Part shown: positions 27,417 through 35,458 of the stretch, in pieces
Layout: each line of letters begins with the position of its first letter
Numbering within the stretch: position 1 is the first letter of the stretch
Source: Selenomonas sputigena ATCC 35185
Lineage (GTDB): Bacteria > Bacillota > Negativicutes > Selenomonadales > Selenomonadaceae
Length of the DNA stretch: 64,000 nucleotides
Direction: 5' to 3'
Assembly (NCBI RefSeq): GCF_000208405.1
Contig: NC_015437.1
Span: 806,001 to 870,000 of the forward strand
Notes under the pieces: generated by a model
Seen by the model: the letters and a program-made list of their open reading frames with translations, nothing else
Databases searched by the model: none
What the model was told of the DNA's origin: nothing
Translations under genes and position numbers: made by a program

Positions 27417-27928
27417 ATGGATTTTATGGCAGAAGAAAAGGAAATGGACGATATGCTGCTCCAAGATGAGCCGGAAGTTACCGATACCCAAGAGGGTACA
27501 GACAGCACGAGGGAAATCCTCAAGCGGAAACTCCGTGAGCATTTTGACGGCAAAATCGTCCGCAAAGACCTCACCAAAAAATAAAAGAAGGGGCGAATGT
27601 CCCCGTCTATGTCCTTGAATTCTTGCTGGGGCAGTATTGCAGCTCGGATGACGAGGAGATTATCGAAGGCGGCATCCAGAAAGTCAAGAGAATACTGGCG
27701 GATAATTTCGTCCGTCCCGATGAAGCGCAAAAGATACTCTCCAAGCTTCGCAGCCAAGGCAGCCATACGGTTATTGATTCCCTTACCGTGCGGCTTGACA
27801 TCAAGAAGAACATCTATGTGGCTAACTTTTCGAATCTGGGACTTACCAATGTGCCAATCGCCGATGAATACCCGGAGAAGTACGATCGCTTGTTTCCGCA
27901 AGCTGCAGCTGTCTTTGCCAGTCATTGA
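27417..27928 (+). pseudogene. brxL: brxL remnant: frameshifted and truncated Lon-like BREX protein
   Basis: The N-terminal part of BrxL is recognisable in two frames. ATG 27417 reads 55 codons (...LREHFDGKIVRKDLTKK) to TAA 27582. One base back, the next frame continues IKEGANVPVYVLEFLLGQYCSSDDEE, KVKRILADNFVRPDEA and NFSNLGLTNVPI, and stops at 27928. The shift lies in a run of six A (27576-27581); seven would restore the frame. Even then the product would be about 170 residues, against the usual 650-700, with the whole AAA+/Lon-like protease part missing. The rplU promoter begins seven bases after the stop, which marks a deletion junction. GAGCGAGG precedes the ATG. Confidence 0.88.
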
Positions 27929-27934
27929 AAGCGT

Positions 27935-27963
27935 TTGACATTTCCCATACCGTATGATATTAT
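27935..27963 (+). promoter_or_regulatory. Promoter of rplU-prp-rpmA
   Basis: TTGACA (27935-27940), 17 bases, TATTAT (27958-27963), with overlapping TATGAT before it. Confidence 0.82.
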
Positions 27964-27969
27964 CTTACG

Positions 27970-28066
27970 GTAAATGCATGTGCGTCTTTCGCACGGCATT
28001 TTTCAACCGCTCGGCGAGGTTTTGAAACGGCTTTGCCGTACCGTAGTCGGCGAGTAACACGCAGGG
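27970..28066 (+). ncRNA. Candidate L21 leader (ribosomal protein autoregulatory element)
   Basis: About 100 bases of untranslated leader before rplU with nested stems: GTGCG TCTTT CGCAC, and AACCGCTCGGCGAGGTTTTGAAACGG with pairing between AAACGG and the CCG of the next stretch. Position and the CTCGGCGAGGTT core fit the L21 leader class of Firmicutes. I judge this by eye only. Confidence 0.5.
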
Positions 28067-28076
28067 AGGTGTTTTC

Positions 28077-28388
28077 ATGTACGCTATTATCAAGACCGGA
28101 GGCAAGCAGTACCGCGTTGCCGAGGGCGATGTCATCCGCATCGAGAAGCTCAATGCCGAAGAGGGCGAGGGCGTGACGTTCGATGAGGTTCTGACGGTTG
28201 TTGACGGCGATACCGTCAAGGTCGGCCGTCCGCTCGTCGAGGGCGCGAAGGTGACGGGCAAGGTTCAGGCGCAGGGCAAGGATAAGAAGATTCTCGTCTT
28301 CAAGTATAAGGCGAAGTCGAACTACCGTCGTCGTCAGGGTCATCGTCAGCCTTTCACGAAGGTCGTTATCGAAAAGATTGAAGCTTGA
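28077..28388 (+). CDS. rplU: 50S ribosomal protein L21
   Basis: A 103-residue protein starting [20 protein letters not shown] and ending with the [17 protein letters not shown] signature of L21. A 23S rRNA-binding protein of the large subunit. GGGAGGTG precedes ATG 28077. The order rplU-prp-rpmA is the standard Firmicute one, and the stop overlaps the prp start. Confidence 0.98.
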   Translation: MYAIIKTGGKQYRVAEGDVIRIEKLNAEEGEGVTFDEVLTVVDGDTVKVGRPLVEGAKVTGKVQAQGKDKKILVFKYKAKSNYRRRQGHRQPFTKVVIEKIEA

Positions 28389-28699
28389 TGATCGAGATCG
28401 AGATCGAGCGTCAAGACGGGAAAATATCGGGCTGCCGGGTCAAGGGGCACAACGGCGAATATGGCGCCGACATCGTCTGTGCGGGAGTTTCCTCCATCGT
28501 GCAGACAGCTCTTCTCGGCATAGGAAAGCATCTGCATCGCGAGGTAAGCTATCGTGTCGCGAGCGGGGACTTTTTCCTGAAGCTCAAGGAAGCGCCCGAC
28601 GATTTCACCGAAGCTGTGTTGGAAACAATGCGGCTGGGGTTGGAGGAGATCGAAAAGATCGAGCCCGACGCCGTAAAGATTTCATACAAAGAGAGGTGA
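28388..28699 (+). CDS. prp: Ribosomal-processing cysteine protease Prp
   Basis: A 103-residue protease that removes the N-terminal extension of L27. The catalytic His and Cys are in [17 protein letters not shown] (His about 21, Cys about 33), the diagnostic GHxG...GxDIVCAxVS pattern. ATG 28388 overlaps the rplU stop (TGATG); a TTG one codon earlier is in frame. It sits between its substrate gene rpmA and rplU, as in other Firmicutes. Confidence 0.93.
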   Translation: MIEIEIERQDGKISGCRVKGHNGEYGADIVCAGVSSIVQTALLGIGKHLHREVSYRVASGDFFLKLKEAPDDFTEAVLETMRLGLEEIEKIEPDAVKISYKER

Positions 28700-28704
28700 G
28701 ATCC

Positions 28705-28986
28705 ATGTTTAAGTTTGATTTGCAGCTTTTCGCGCATAAGAAGGGCGTGAGCAGCACGCGCAACGGCCGTGACAGCGAGTCCAAGCGCCTCGGCGTAAAG
28801 GAGCACGCGGGCACGGTTGTGACGGCGGGGAGCATTCTCGTGCGTCAGCGCGGCACGCATTTCCATCCGGGTCACAACGTGGGCATCGGCAAGGACGATA
28901 CGCTTTTCGCCAAGGTGGCGGGCAAGGTCGCTTTTGAGCGCAAGGGTCGCTACAACCGCCAGGTCAGCGTTTATCCGACGGCTTAA
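28705..28986 (+). CDS. rpmA: 50S ribosomal protein L27 with cleavable N-terminal extension
   Basis: A 93-residue L27. It begins [24 protein letters not shown]; the first ten residues are the extension that Prp cuts off before HKKG, leaving the tail that reaches the peptidyl-transferase centre. The body has [31 protein letters not shown] (in parts), typical of L27. GAGAGGTGAG precedes the ATG. Genes with this extension are a Firmicute and near-relative trait. Confidence 0.97.
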   Translation: MFKFDLQLFAHKKGVSSTRNGRDSESKRLGVKEHAGTVVTAGSILVRQRGTHFHPGHNVGIGKDDTLFAKVAGKVAFERKGRYNRQVSVYPTA

Positions 28987-28989
28987 GGC

Positions 28990-29024
28990 TTAAGGAGGTG
29001 CTGAGTTTATTGGCGCTTCCTTAA
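28990..29024. repeat. Dispersed TIR element, copy E (ends only)
   Basis: TTAAGGAGGTGCTGAG TTTATT GGCGCTTCCTTAA: the two ends of the family almost abutting, four bases after the rpmA stop. It could fold as a hairpin in the message. Confidence 0.6.
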
Positions 29025-29041
29025 ATATGTTGCAAGAAAGA

Positions 29042-29078
29042 GTACCTGCGCCTTTTGCGACGCAGGTATCTTTTTCTA
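29042..29078 (+). terminator. Terminator after rpmA
   Basis: GTACCTGCG, loop CCTTTTGCGA, CGCAGGTAT, then CTTTTTCT. The bases 29079-29194 before obgE hold a second GC-rich hairpin (CAGCGCCGC AGGTTTT GCGGCGCTG) without a T run, and no gene. Confidence 0.85.
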
Positions 29079-29194
29079 TCTGAGGTTCGGAGCGCTTGGC
29101 GCTCATGCTCCAGCGCCGCAGGTTTTGCGGCGCTGAGGCATGTGCATCAAGGGCGCAGGGACGACGCCGAGGGCGTTCTTGAAAGGAGGCAGCG

Positions 29195-30484
29195 ATGCAG
29201 TTTATCGATCGTGCGAAGATCAGCGTGAAAGCGGGGGATGGCGGCAAGGGAAAGTCGGCGTTCCGCCGCGAGAAGTTCATCCCCAAGGGCGGGCCTTCGG
29301 GCGGTGACGGCGGCCGCGGTGCGGACATCGTCTTCGTCGTCGACCGCAATATGAACACCTTGCTCGATTTCCGCTATCATCGGAAGTTCAAGGGCAAGGA
29401 CGGCGGCAACGGGGACATCAAGAATATGACGGGCGCGAACGCCGAACCGTGCATCATCAAGGTGCCGCCGGGAACGCTCGTCAAGGATGCGGCGACGGGC
29501 GCGGTGCTCGCCGATCTCACGGAGGTTGGGCAAGAGGCCGTCATCGCGAAGGCGGGGCGCGGCGGGCGCGGCAATGCACGCTTCTCCAATTCGGCGAACC
29601 GTGCGCCGACGTTTGCGGAGCTTGGCGAACCGGGCGAGAGCAAGGAGCTTCTGTTGGAGCTCAAGCTGCTCGCCGATGTCGGACTCGTCGGCTATCCGAG
29701 CGTCGGCAAGTCGAGCCTCATCACGGCGGTTTCGGCGGCGCGTCCTGAGGTTGCCGCTTACCACTTCACGACCCTCGTGCCCGTGCTCGGCGTCGTGCAG
29801 ACGGACTACGAGAAGAATTTCGTCATGGCGGATATCCCGGGACTCATCGAGGGTGCAGCGGACGGTGCGGGACTCGGGCACGACTTCCTGCGCCATGTCG
29901 AGCGCACGCGTCTCATCCTGCATCTCGTCGATGCTTCCGGCATCGAGGGACGCGATCCCGTAGAGGACTACTACCGCATCAACGCGGAGCTCAAGAAGTA
30001 CAGTGAGAAGATCGCTGCACGCACGCAGATCCTCGTCGCTAACAAGATGGACTTGCCCGAAGCGGCTGAGAATCTGCCTCGTCTGGAAGCCCTCGCAAAG
30101 AAGGAGGGCATTCGCATCTTCGCCGTTTCAGCGGCCGCGCATCAAGGCTTGAAGGAACTCATCGACTATGTGGGCGAGACGCTCGAAACCTTGAAGGACG
30201 AGCCGCAGGAGAAGGCGGAAGAGGTGCGCGTCTACGATGCGTCCTTTGAAACGGCAGAGGAGGACGCCGTGACGATCACGCGCAACGACCGCGCCGATTT
30301 CATCGTCTCGAACAAGGCGTTGGAAAAGCTCGTCGCCATGACGAACTTCGGCAACGATGAGGCGGTGCGCCGCTTCCAGTATATCTGGCGCATGAAGAAG
30401 ATCGACGCGCTCTTGAAGGAGCGCGGCATCAAGGAAGGCATGACGGTTCATATCGGCGATATGGAGTTCGAGTACCGCGAGTAG
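29195..30484 (+). CDS. obgE: GTPase Obg/CgtA
   Basis: Ribosome-associated GTPase involved in 50S assembly and stress response. The 429 residues show the three usual parts: a glycine-rich Obg domain (about 1-158: FIDRAKISVKAGDGGKG, GGPSGGDGGRGADI), a G domain with Walker A GYPSVGKSS (Lys172), the switch regions FTTLVPVLG and DIPGLIEGA, and NKMD, and a C-terminal OCT domain (about 345-425: VSNKALEKLVAMTNFGNDEAVRRFQYIWRM, in parts). AAAGGAGG precedes the ATG. A normal-length, intact copy. Confidence 0.96.
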   Translation: MQFIDRAKISVKAGDGGKGKSAFRREKFIPKGGPSGGDGGRGADIVFVVDRNMNTLLDFRYHRKFKGKDGGNGDIKNMTGANAEPCIIKVPPGTLVKDAATGAVLADLTEVGQEAVIAKAGRGGRGNARFSNSANRAPTFAELGEPGESKELLLELKLLADVGLVGYPSVGKSSLITAVSAARPEVAAYHFTTLVPVLGVVQTDYEKNFVMADIPGLIEGAADGAGLGHDFLRHVERTRLILHLVDASGIEGRDPVEDYYRINAELKKYSEKIAARTQILVANKMDLPEAAENLPRLEALAKKEGIRIFAVSAAAHQGLKELIDYVGETLETLKDEPQEKAEEVRVYDASFETAEEDAVTITRNDRADFIVSNKALEKLVAMTNFGNDEAVRRFQYIWRMKKIDALLKERGIKEGMTVHIGDMEFEYRE

Positions 30485-30491
30485 CGGTGAA

Positions 30492-30546
30492 AAGGGAAGC
30501 GCAAATGTGTGAAGACAGGCGGCTGAACGTATCAGCGGTTCTTCGA
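30492..30546. repeat. Dispersed TIR element, copy F (degenerate)
   Basis: AAGGGAAGCGCAAATGTGTGAAGACAGGCGGCTGAACGTATCAGCGGTTCTTC: the right-half core and worn ends of the family, between obgE and proB. Confidence 0.55.
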
Positions 30547-30560
30547 GGGAGGCATGATGT

Positions 30561-31688
30561 ATGAATGCACGCGAACGTCTGCGCGAGGCGAAGCGCATCG
30601 TCGTCAAGGTCGGCACGAGCACGCTCGTGCGCACTTCGGGAAAGCCTGATTTTCGGCGCATGGATCGCCTCGTGCGCGAGATTGCCGACCTCAAGAACGC
30701 GGGGCGCGAGATGGTTCTCGTGAGCTCGGGCGCCATCGCCATCGGCATGGACAGCATCGGCCTGCAGAAGAAGCCGGCGGAGATTCCCGCACGCCAGGCC
30801 TTGGCGGCCATCGGGCAGTCGAGCCTCATGACGCTTTATAAAAAGTTTTTTGCCGACTACGGACAGACGGCGGCGCAGGTGCTCCTGACGAAGGAGAATG
30901 CCGCGCGTCACCATCAGTATGCCAATTCGCGCAACGCGCTCCTGGAGCTTCTTGCCATGGGCGCCGTGCCCGTCATCAACGAGAACGATGTCGTCGCCGT
31001 CGACGAGATCAAGATCGGCGACAATGACACGCTGTCGGCGACGGTCGCGACGCTTATCGACGCCGACGCCTTGCTCATCCTTTCGGATATTGACGGGCTT
31101 TATACGGCGAATCCGCAGGAAGACAAGACAGCACGATTGATTCCTGAGGTCGCGGAGATCACCCCAGAGATTGAGCGCATGGCGGGCGGTGCTGGCTCTT
31201 CCTTCGGCACGGGCGGCATGGCGACGAAGATCGAGGCGGCGAAGATTGCTGTGAATGCGGGCGCGACGTTTGTCATTGCGCCGAGTGCGAAGGATGACGT
31301 GATTTCCGCTGTCCTTGCGGGTGAGTCTGTGGGCACGGTATTCCCTGCGAGGGAGTCGCATCTTCGAGTCAGAAAGAGCTGGCTCGCCTTCGGCAAGCGC
31401 ATCGCGGGCGACGTCATCGTCGACGAGGGCTGCGAGGAGGCGATGCGCACGCATGGCTCAAGCCTTCTGGCAGCGGGCATCCGCGCCGTCGAGGGCGGCT
31501 TCGCGGCGGGTACGACGGTGCGCGTGCTGTCAGCGCGTCAGCAGGAGATTGCGCGCGGCATCGTCAATTACAGTGCGCAGCAGATCGAGAAGATTGCAGG
31601 GCGCAAGAGCCGTGATTTCGCAGGACTCATCGAGGGCGAGATCCACGAGGAGGTCATCCACCGCGACAATATGGTTCTGATGGTCTGA
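30561..31688 (+). CDS. proB: Glutamate 5-kinase ProB
   Basis: Phosphorylates glutamate to gamma-glutamyl phosphate, the first step of proline synthesis. The 375 residues comprise an amino-acid-kinase domain (IVVKVGTSTLV, LVSSGAIAIGM, AVPVINENDVVAVDEI, GDNDTLSATVATLI, GTGGMATKIEAAKIA) and a C-terminal PUA domain (from about residue 275). GGGAGGCATG lies upstream; ATG 30561 starts the reading. It pairs with proA 44 bases downstream. Confidence 0.96.
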   Translation: MNARERLREAKRIVVKVGTSTLVRTSGKPDFRRMDRLVREIADLKNAGREMVLVSSGAIAIGMDSIGLQKKPAEIPARQALAAIGQSSLMTLYKKFFADYGQTAAQVLLTKENAARHHQYANSRNALLELLAMGAVPVINENDVVAVDEIKIGDNDTLSATVATLIDADALLILSDIDGLYTANPQEDKTARLIPEVAEITPEIERMAGGAGSSFGTGGMATKIEAAKIAVNAGATFVIAPSAKDDVISAVLAGESVGTVFPARESHLRVRKSWLAFGKRIAGDVIVDEGCEEAMRTHGSSLLAAGIRAVEGGFAAGTTVRVLSARQQEIARGIVNYSAQQIEKIAGRKSRDFAGLIEGEIHEEVIHRDNMVLMV

Positions 31689-31712
31689 AGCCCCGCATAG
31701 CGGCGGGGCTTC
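31687..31712 (+). other. Hairpin between proB and proA
   Basis: Perfect 10-bp stem GAAGCCCCGC / GCGGGGCTTC with a 6-base loop, starting at the proB stop. There is no T run, so it is more likely an RNA-stability or partial attenuation element than a full terminator. Confidence 0.6.
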
Positions 31713-31732
31713 AGTATGGGGAGGGGTTCATC

Positions 31733-32992
31733 ATGGACATTGAGGCGTTGGTCAAGGAAAAGGCACAGGCGGCGAAGGAGGCGTCGAGACTTCTGGCAGT
31801 CATGAAGCCTGAGGACAAGAATAGGGCGCTTCATGCCATGGCGGATATGCTCGAAAAGCGGATGCGTCTCATCTTGGATGCGAACGCCGAAGATCTCGAA
31901 GAGGCGCGCATGAAGAAGGCGATCAAGCGCTCCTACCTCGACCGCCTTATGCTTGATGAGAGCCGCATTCACGCGATGGCGCAGGGTTTGCGCGAGACGG
32001 CAGCTCTTGCCGATCCCGTCGGGCGCGGCGACTTCTCGACGGTGCGCCCCAATGGGCTCGAAATCCGTCGCGTGCGCGTGCCGCTCGGCGTCGTCGGCAT
32101 CATCTACGAGGCGCGTCCCAATGTGACGTCGGATGCGGCGGGGCTTTGCCTGAAGTCGGGCAACGCCGTGCTGCTGCGCGGCGGCAAGGAGGCGATCCGC
32201 TCGAATACGGCGATCGCGTCGCTTCTCGCGCAGGCGGCGCAGGAGGCGGGAGTGCCTGCGGGCGCGATCGGCTTCATCGACTCGGCTGACCGGCAGGGCG
32301 TCGAGGCGATGCTGCACCTCGACGGCCTCTTGGATGTCGTGATTCCGCGCGGCGGGGCGGGTCTCATCCGCGCTGTGGTGCAAAACAGCACGGTGCCTGT
32401 CCTGGAGACGGGCAGCGGCGTCTGCCACACTTTCGTCGACGAGAGCGCCGACCTTGCCATGGCGGAGAAAATCGCTCTGAATGCGAAGGTTTCGCGCCCG
32501 TCGGTCTGCAATGCGATGGAAACGCTGCTCGTGCACGAAAGTATCGCCGAGGAATTCCTGCCGCGCCTCGTGCGGGCGATGGAAGCGGCGGGCGTCGAGC
32601 TGCGCGGCTGCGAAAAGGCGCGTGCCATTTGCACCTCGCTCAAGGAGGCGCAGGAGGAGGATTGGTCGACGGAGTACGGCGATCTCATCCTCTCCGTCAA
32701 GGTCGTGCGTGATCTAGAAGAAGCCATCGCACATATCAACCGCTACAATACGGGTCATTCGGAGACGATCGTCACGAACGACGTCAAACATGCGCACCGC
32801 TTTCAGGCGGAAGTCGACGCGGCGGCGGTCTACGTCAACGCCTCGACGCGCTTCACGGACGGCGGCGAGTTCGGCTTCGGCGCGGAGATCGGCATCAGCA
32901 CGCAGAAGCTGCACGCGCGCGGTCCCATGGGACTTCTGGAGCTGACTTCGATGAAGTATCTGATCTACGGCGAAGGTCAGGTGCGCGAATGA
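31733..32992 (+). CDS. proA: Gamma-glutamyl phosphate reductase ProA
   Basis: Reduces gamma-glutamyl phosphate to glutamate semialdehyde with NADPH. The 419 residues are an aldehyde-dehydrogenase fold with VPLGVVGIIYEARPNVTSDAA, LLRGGKEAIRSN, and the catalytic Cys region ETGSGVCHTFVDESAD / SRPSVCNAMETLL. The C-terminal part has STRFTDGGEFGFGAEIGIST. The start is ATG 31733 after GGGAGGGG. The stop overlaps the start of a small membrane-protein gene (ATGA). Confidence 0.96.
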   Translation: MDIEALVKEKAQAAKEASRLLAVMKPEDKNRALHAMADMLEKRMRLILDANAEDLEEARMKKAIKRSYLDRLMLDESRIHAMAQGLRETAALADPVGRGDFSTVRPNGLEIRRVRVPLGVVGIIYEARPNVTSDAAGLCLKSGNAVLLRGGKEAIRSNTAIASLLAQAAQEAGVPAGAIGFIDSADRQGVEAMLHLDGLLDVVIPRGGAGLIRAVVQNSTVPVLETGSGVCHTFVDESADLAMAEKIALNAKVSRPSVCNAMETLLVHESIAEEFLPRLVRAMEAAGVELRGCEKARAICTSLKEAQEEDWSTEYGDLILSVKVVRDLEEAIAHINRYNTGHSETIVTNDVKHAHRFQAEVDAAAVYVNASTRFTDGGEFGFGAEIGISTQKLHARGPMGLLELTSMKYLIYGEGQVRE

Positions 32993-33141
32993 AGCGCCTC
33001 CTCGGTTATGCGCGTGCCATTAGGCAGTATCTGGCGACGGAAAAGGGCGCGTACGATTTCTACGATGCCGTGCGTGCCGTCTTCGTCATCTTTCTGAGCA
33101 TGGCGGCGGCGCTGGCCTTGACGTTCTTTCTTTTCGGCTGA
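32989..33141 (+). CDS. Small single-span membrane protein (50 residues), unknown
   Basis: ATG 32989 overlaps the proA stop as ATGA, the same coupling used by genes just downstream. The product MKRLLGYARAIRQYLATEKG... has a basic N-terminal half and one hydrophobic helix at the C-terminus (VFVIFLSMAAALALTFFLFG), so it is probably membrane-anchored with its N-terminus inside. I do not recognise a family. Support is its coupling, composition and lack of any other use for the proA-nadD gap; it could still be spurious. Confidence 0.55.
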   Translation: MKRLLGYARAIRQYLATEKGAYDFYDAVRAVFVIFLSMAAALALTFFLFG

Positions 33142-33206
33142 TTCACGAAGGGTGCTTTCGCTGAATCTGCCGCATTCGTTTGTCGCATGGGAAGCGGGGT
33201 GAGGTC

Positions 33207-33821
33207 GTGGCACAGGAGAAGAAGCGCGTCGGCATCATGGGCGGCACGTTCGATCCCATCCATCTCGGGCATCTTGTCATCGCGGAGGCGGCGCGGGAGG
33301 AATTGGCGCTCTCCGAGGTGATCTTCATTCCCGCGGCGCAGCCGCCGCACAAGCCCGGACGGAAGGTGGCAGCGGCTGCGCACCGCCTGCGTCTCGTGCA
33401 GCTTGCCGTGGAAGGCAATCCTTTCTTCCGTGCGCTCGACGTGGAGATGCGGCGCGAGGGTCCGTCGTATTCCTACGATACGCTGCGTGATCTCGTCGAA
33501 ACGCATGGCGAGAGCGTGGACTTCTATTTCATTGTCGGCGGCGATGAGATCAGCGCCATCCTCACATGGCATCGCGTCGCCGAGCTTTTTTCCCTTTGCC
33601 GCTTCGTGGCGGCGAGGCGCAAGGGGGCGTCGCTCTCCCTGGACGAGGTGCGCACGCATCTCGGCGAGGAAGCGCTCTCGCGCATACGACTCGTGCAGAC
33701 GCCGGAGCTGGAAATCTCCTCTACGGACATCCGGCGTCGCCTGCAGGGGGGGCGCTCGATTCGCTATCTCGTGCCCGAAAAGGTCGAAGCCTACATCTAT
33801 AAAGAAGGTCTGTATTCATGA
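33207..33821 (+). CDS. nadD: Nicotinate-nucleotide adenylyltransferase NadD
   Basis: Makes deamido-NAD from nicotinate mononucleotide and ATP. The 204-residue protein has the nucleotidyltransferase motif GIMGGTFDPIHLGHL near the N-terminus and the C-terminal ISSTDIRRRLQGG signature, with VGGDE in the middle. GTG 33207 is the best start, with GGGGTGAGG upstream; the frame extends a few codons further. Its stop overlaps yqeK (ATGA), the usual Firmicute nadD-yqeK-rsfS order. Confidence 0.94.
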   Translation: MAQEKKRVGIMGGTFDPIHLGHLVIAEAAREELALSEVIFIPAAQPPHKPGRKVAAAAHRLRLVQLAVEGNPFFRALDVEMRREGPSYSYDTLRDLVETHGESVDFYFIVGGDEISAILTWHRVAELFSLCRFVAARRKGASLSLDEVRTHLGEEALSRIRLVQTPELEISSTDIRRRLQGGRSIRYLVPEKVEAYIYKEGLYS

Positions 33822-34408
33822 ATTACGAGGCGATGAAAGAAGAACTCGCTCAGCGGCTGCAAAAGAAGCGCTACGAGCACTCCCTCGGCGTCGCGGACAC
33901 TGCCGCCATGCTCGCCGGGCGCTTCGGCGTGGACGTGGAAAAGGCGCGTATTGCGGGGCTTCTGCACGACTGCGCACGCGAATATCGGACGGCGGATCTT
34001 CCCGCTGAGGCGGCGCGGCGCTCGATTGCCTACGGCGAGGTCGAGCGTGCGATGCCGCTCCTTCTTCATGCCTACGTGGGCGCAAGGCGTGCGGAGGAAC
34101 TGTACGGCGTGACGGACGCGGAGATTCAGCAAGCGATCTGGCGCCATACAGTCGGCGGCGAGCGCATGACGAAGCTCGATAAGATCATCTACTTCGCTGA
34201 CATGATCGAGCCGCAGCGCGACTATCCTGAGGTCGAGGAGCTGCGTGCGCTGTCGCGCACGGCGAGTCTCAATGCGATGGTGCTCGAAGGGCTTTCCCAG
34301 TCCATCGCATTCGTCCTGCAGTCCGGAAGGCTCATCCATCCGGCGACGGTGGCGGCACGCAACGAAATTCTCCTTCGCGCCCGTGCGAAAGAGGGTCATG
34401 CGCCATGA
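33818..34408 (+). CDS. yqeK: HD-domain hydrolase YqeK (diadenosine tetraphosphatase)
   Basis: A 196-residue HD-domain protein. Members split diadenosine tetraphosphate to ADP. The metal ligands are visible: HSLGVADTA (first His), GLLHDCAR (HD pair), LLHAYVGA, and IWRHTVGGERMTKLDKIIYFADMIEP (last Asp). It overlaps nadD by four bases and the next gene by four bases, so the three are translationally coupled. Confidence 0.92.
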   Translation: MNYEAMKEELAQRLQKKRYEHSLGVADTAAMLAGRFGVDVEKARIAGLLHDCAREYRTADLPAEAARRSIAYGEVERAMPLLLHAYVGARRAEELYGVTDAEIQQAIWRHTVGGERMTKLDKIIYFADMIEPQRDYPEVEELRALSRTASLNAMVLEGLSQSIAFVLQSGRLIHPATVAARNEILLRARAKEGHAP

Positions 34409-35436
34409 CGCAGAGAAAGAGGAGCCGCACGCAGGAAAACATCCGCTTGAAGCGCAAGGAGCAGGCGCGTCGCCGCCGCATCGCGCGTGCACGCTTCCTC
34501 GTGCTGATGTTCTTCCTTGCCATATTCATCGCCGTGCTCGCCGTCGCAGGCTACTTTCTCTACGGCATCGGGCACAGTATTTATCAGGAAATCGACGCCG
34601 TCTATCAGGGCTACGAAGAGCGGCGACAGGAGCGCGACCGTCACGTCGATGCGAAGTTTGACGGCTACACGAACGTCCTCGTGCTCGGCATTGACGACGG
34701 TGCGGACGAGAACGGCACGGAAGGGCAGCACGCCGACACGATCCTGCTCCTCAGCATGGAAAATGCGACGGGTCGTCTGCGTGCCATCACGGTGCCGCCC
34801 AATATGATCGTGCAGCTGCCGCAGAAGGGCGGCGAGATACGTGCAACCGATCTCTACGCGCACGGCGGCGCTCCGACTATGGTGCAGGCGCTGTCGGATC
34901 TTCTCGGCGTCTCCATCCATCAGTATGTGACGCTCGACACGCATGCTCTCGCTGATCTCGTCGATGTCTTGGGCGGCGTCGACCTCTATGTCGAGGACGA
35001 GATGAACTACGACGACCCCGAGGCGGGGCTTTCCATCCATATCCCCAAGGGATTCCAGCACTTGGACGGCGACACGTCGCAGAAGTATCTGCGCTACCGC
35101 AGTTCGGAGCTTGGCGAGGTCGGCAGGCTGCACCGTCAGCAGCGTTTCGCCAAGGCGCTCTACGAGAAGTTCCTGCAAGTCGACACGATCCCGAAGCTGC
35201 CTGATGTGGCGGACATCTTCAAGTATCGCATGACGACGAGTGCGGAGATTTTCGATTCGGCGCGTCTCGCGAAGGTCTTGAAGAACCTCGGCGATGAGCC
35301 GCCGACGACGCTGCTTCTTCCCACCGTGCAGCGTGAAGGCTATTGGCTGCCGGATCGCGCGGCGATCGGGCAAAAGATCGAAGAATTATTCCCAGAATTG
35401 GTAAAGCATGAGGGAGAAAATGACGATAATAAGTGA
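34405..35436 (+). CDS. LytR-CpsA-Psr (LCP) family protein with altered active-site motifs
   Basis: A 343-residue protein with a basic cytoplasmic tail, one membrane helix (about residues 31-55) and an extracytoplasmic LCP domain. The family moves undecaprenyl-linked glycopolymers to the cell wall. Family features kept are VLVLGID, ADTILLLSMENATGRL, DLVDVLGGVDLYVEDEMNYDDPE, and LRYRSSELGEVGRLHRQQRF. The usual RSDT is HADT and the usual SIPRDT is TVPPNM, so the conserved Arg residues at both places are missing. This may mean altered chemistry or a non-catalytic role. ATGA overlap with yqeK. Confidence 0.88.
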   Translation: MTQRKRSRTQENIRLKRKEQARRRRIARARFLVLMFFLAIFIAVLAVAGYFLYGIGHSIYQEIDAVYQGYEERRQERDRHVDAKFDGYTNVLVLGIDDGADENGTEGQHADTILLLSMENATGRLRAITVPPNMIVQLPQKGGEIRATDLYAHGGAPTMVQALSDLLGVSIHQYVTLDTHALADLVDVLGGVDLYVEDEMNYDDPEAGLSIHIPKGFQHLDGDTSQKYLRYRSSELGEVGRLHRQQRFAKALYEKFLQVDTIPKLPDVADIFKYRMTTSAEIFDSARLAKVLKNLGDEPPTTLLLPTVQREGYWLPDRAAIGQKIEELFPELVKHEGENDDNK

Positions 35437-35458
35437 AGAGCAGTAGGAGGCATGGATT

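Noticed and set aside
27576-27584. Programmed frameshift restoring full BrxL
   Set aside because: Even after a shift the frame stops at 27928 with the protease part absent, so a programmed event would not give a working BrxL.
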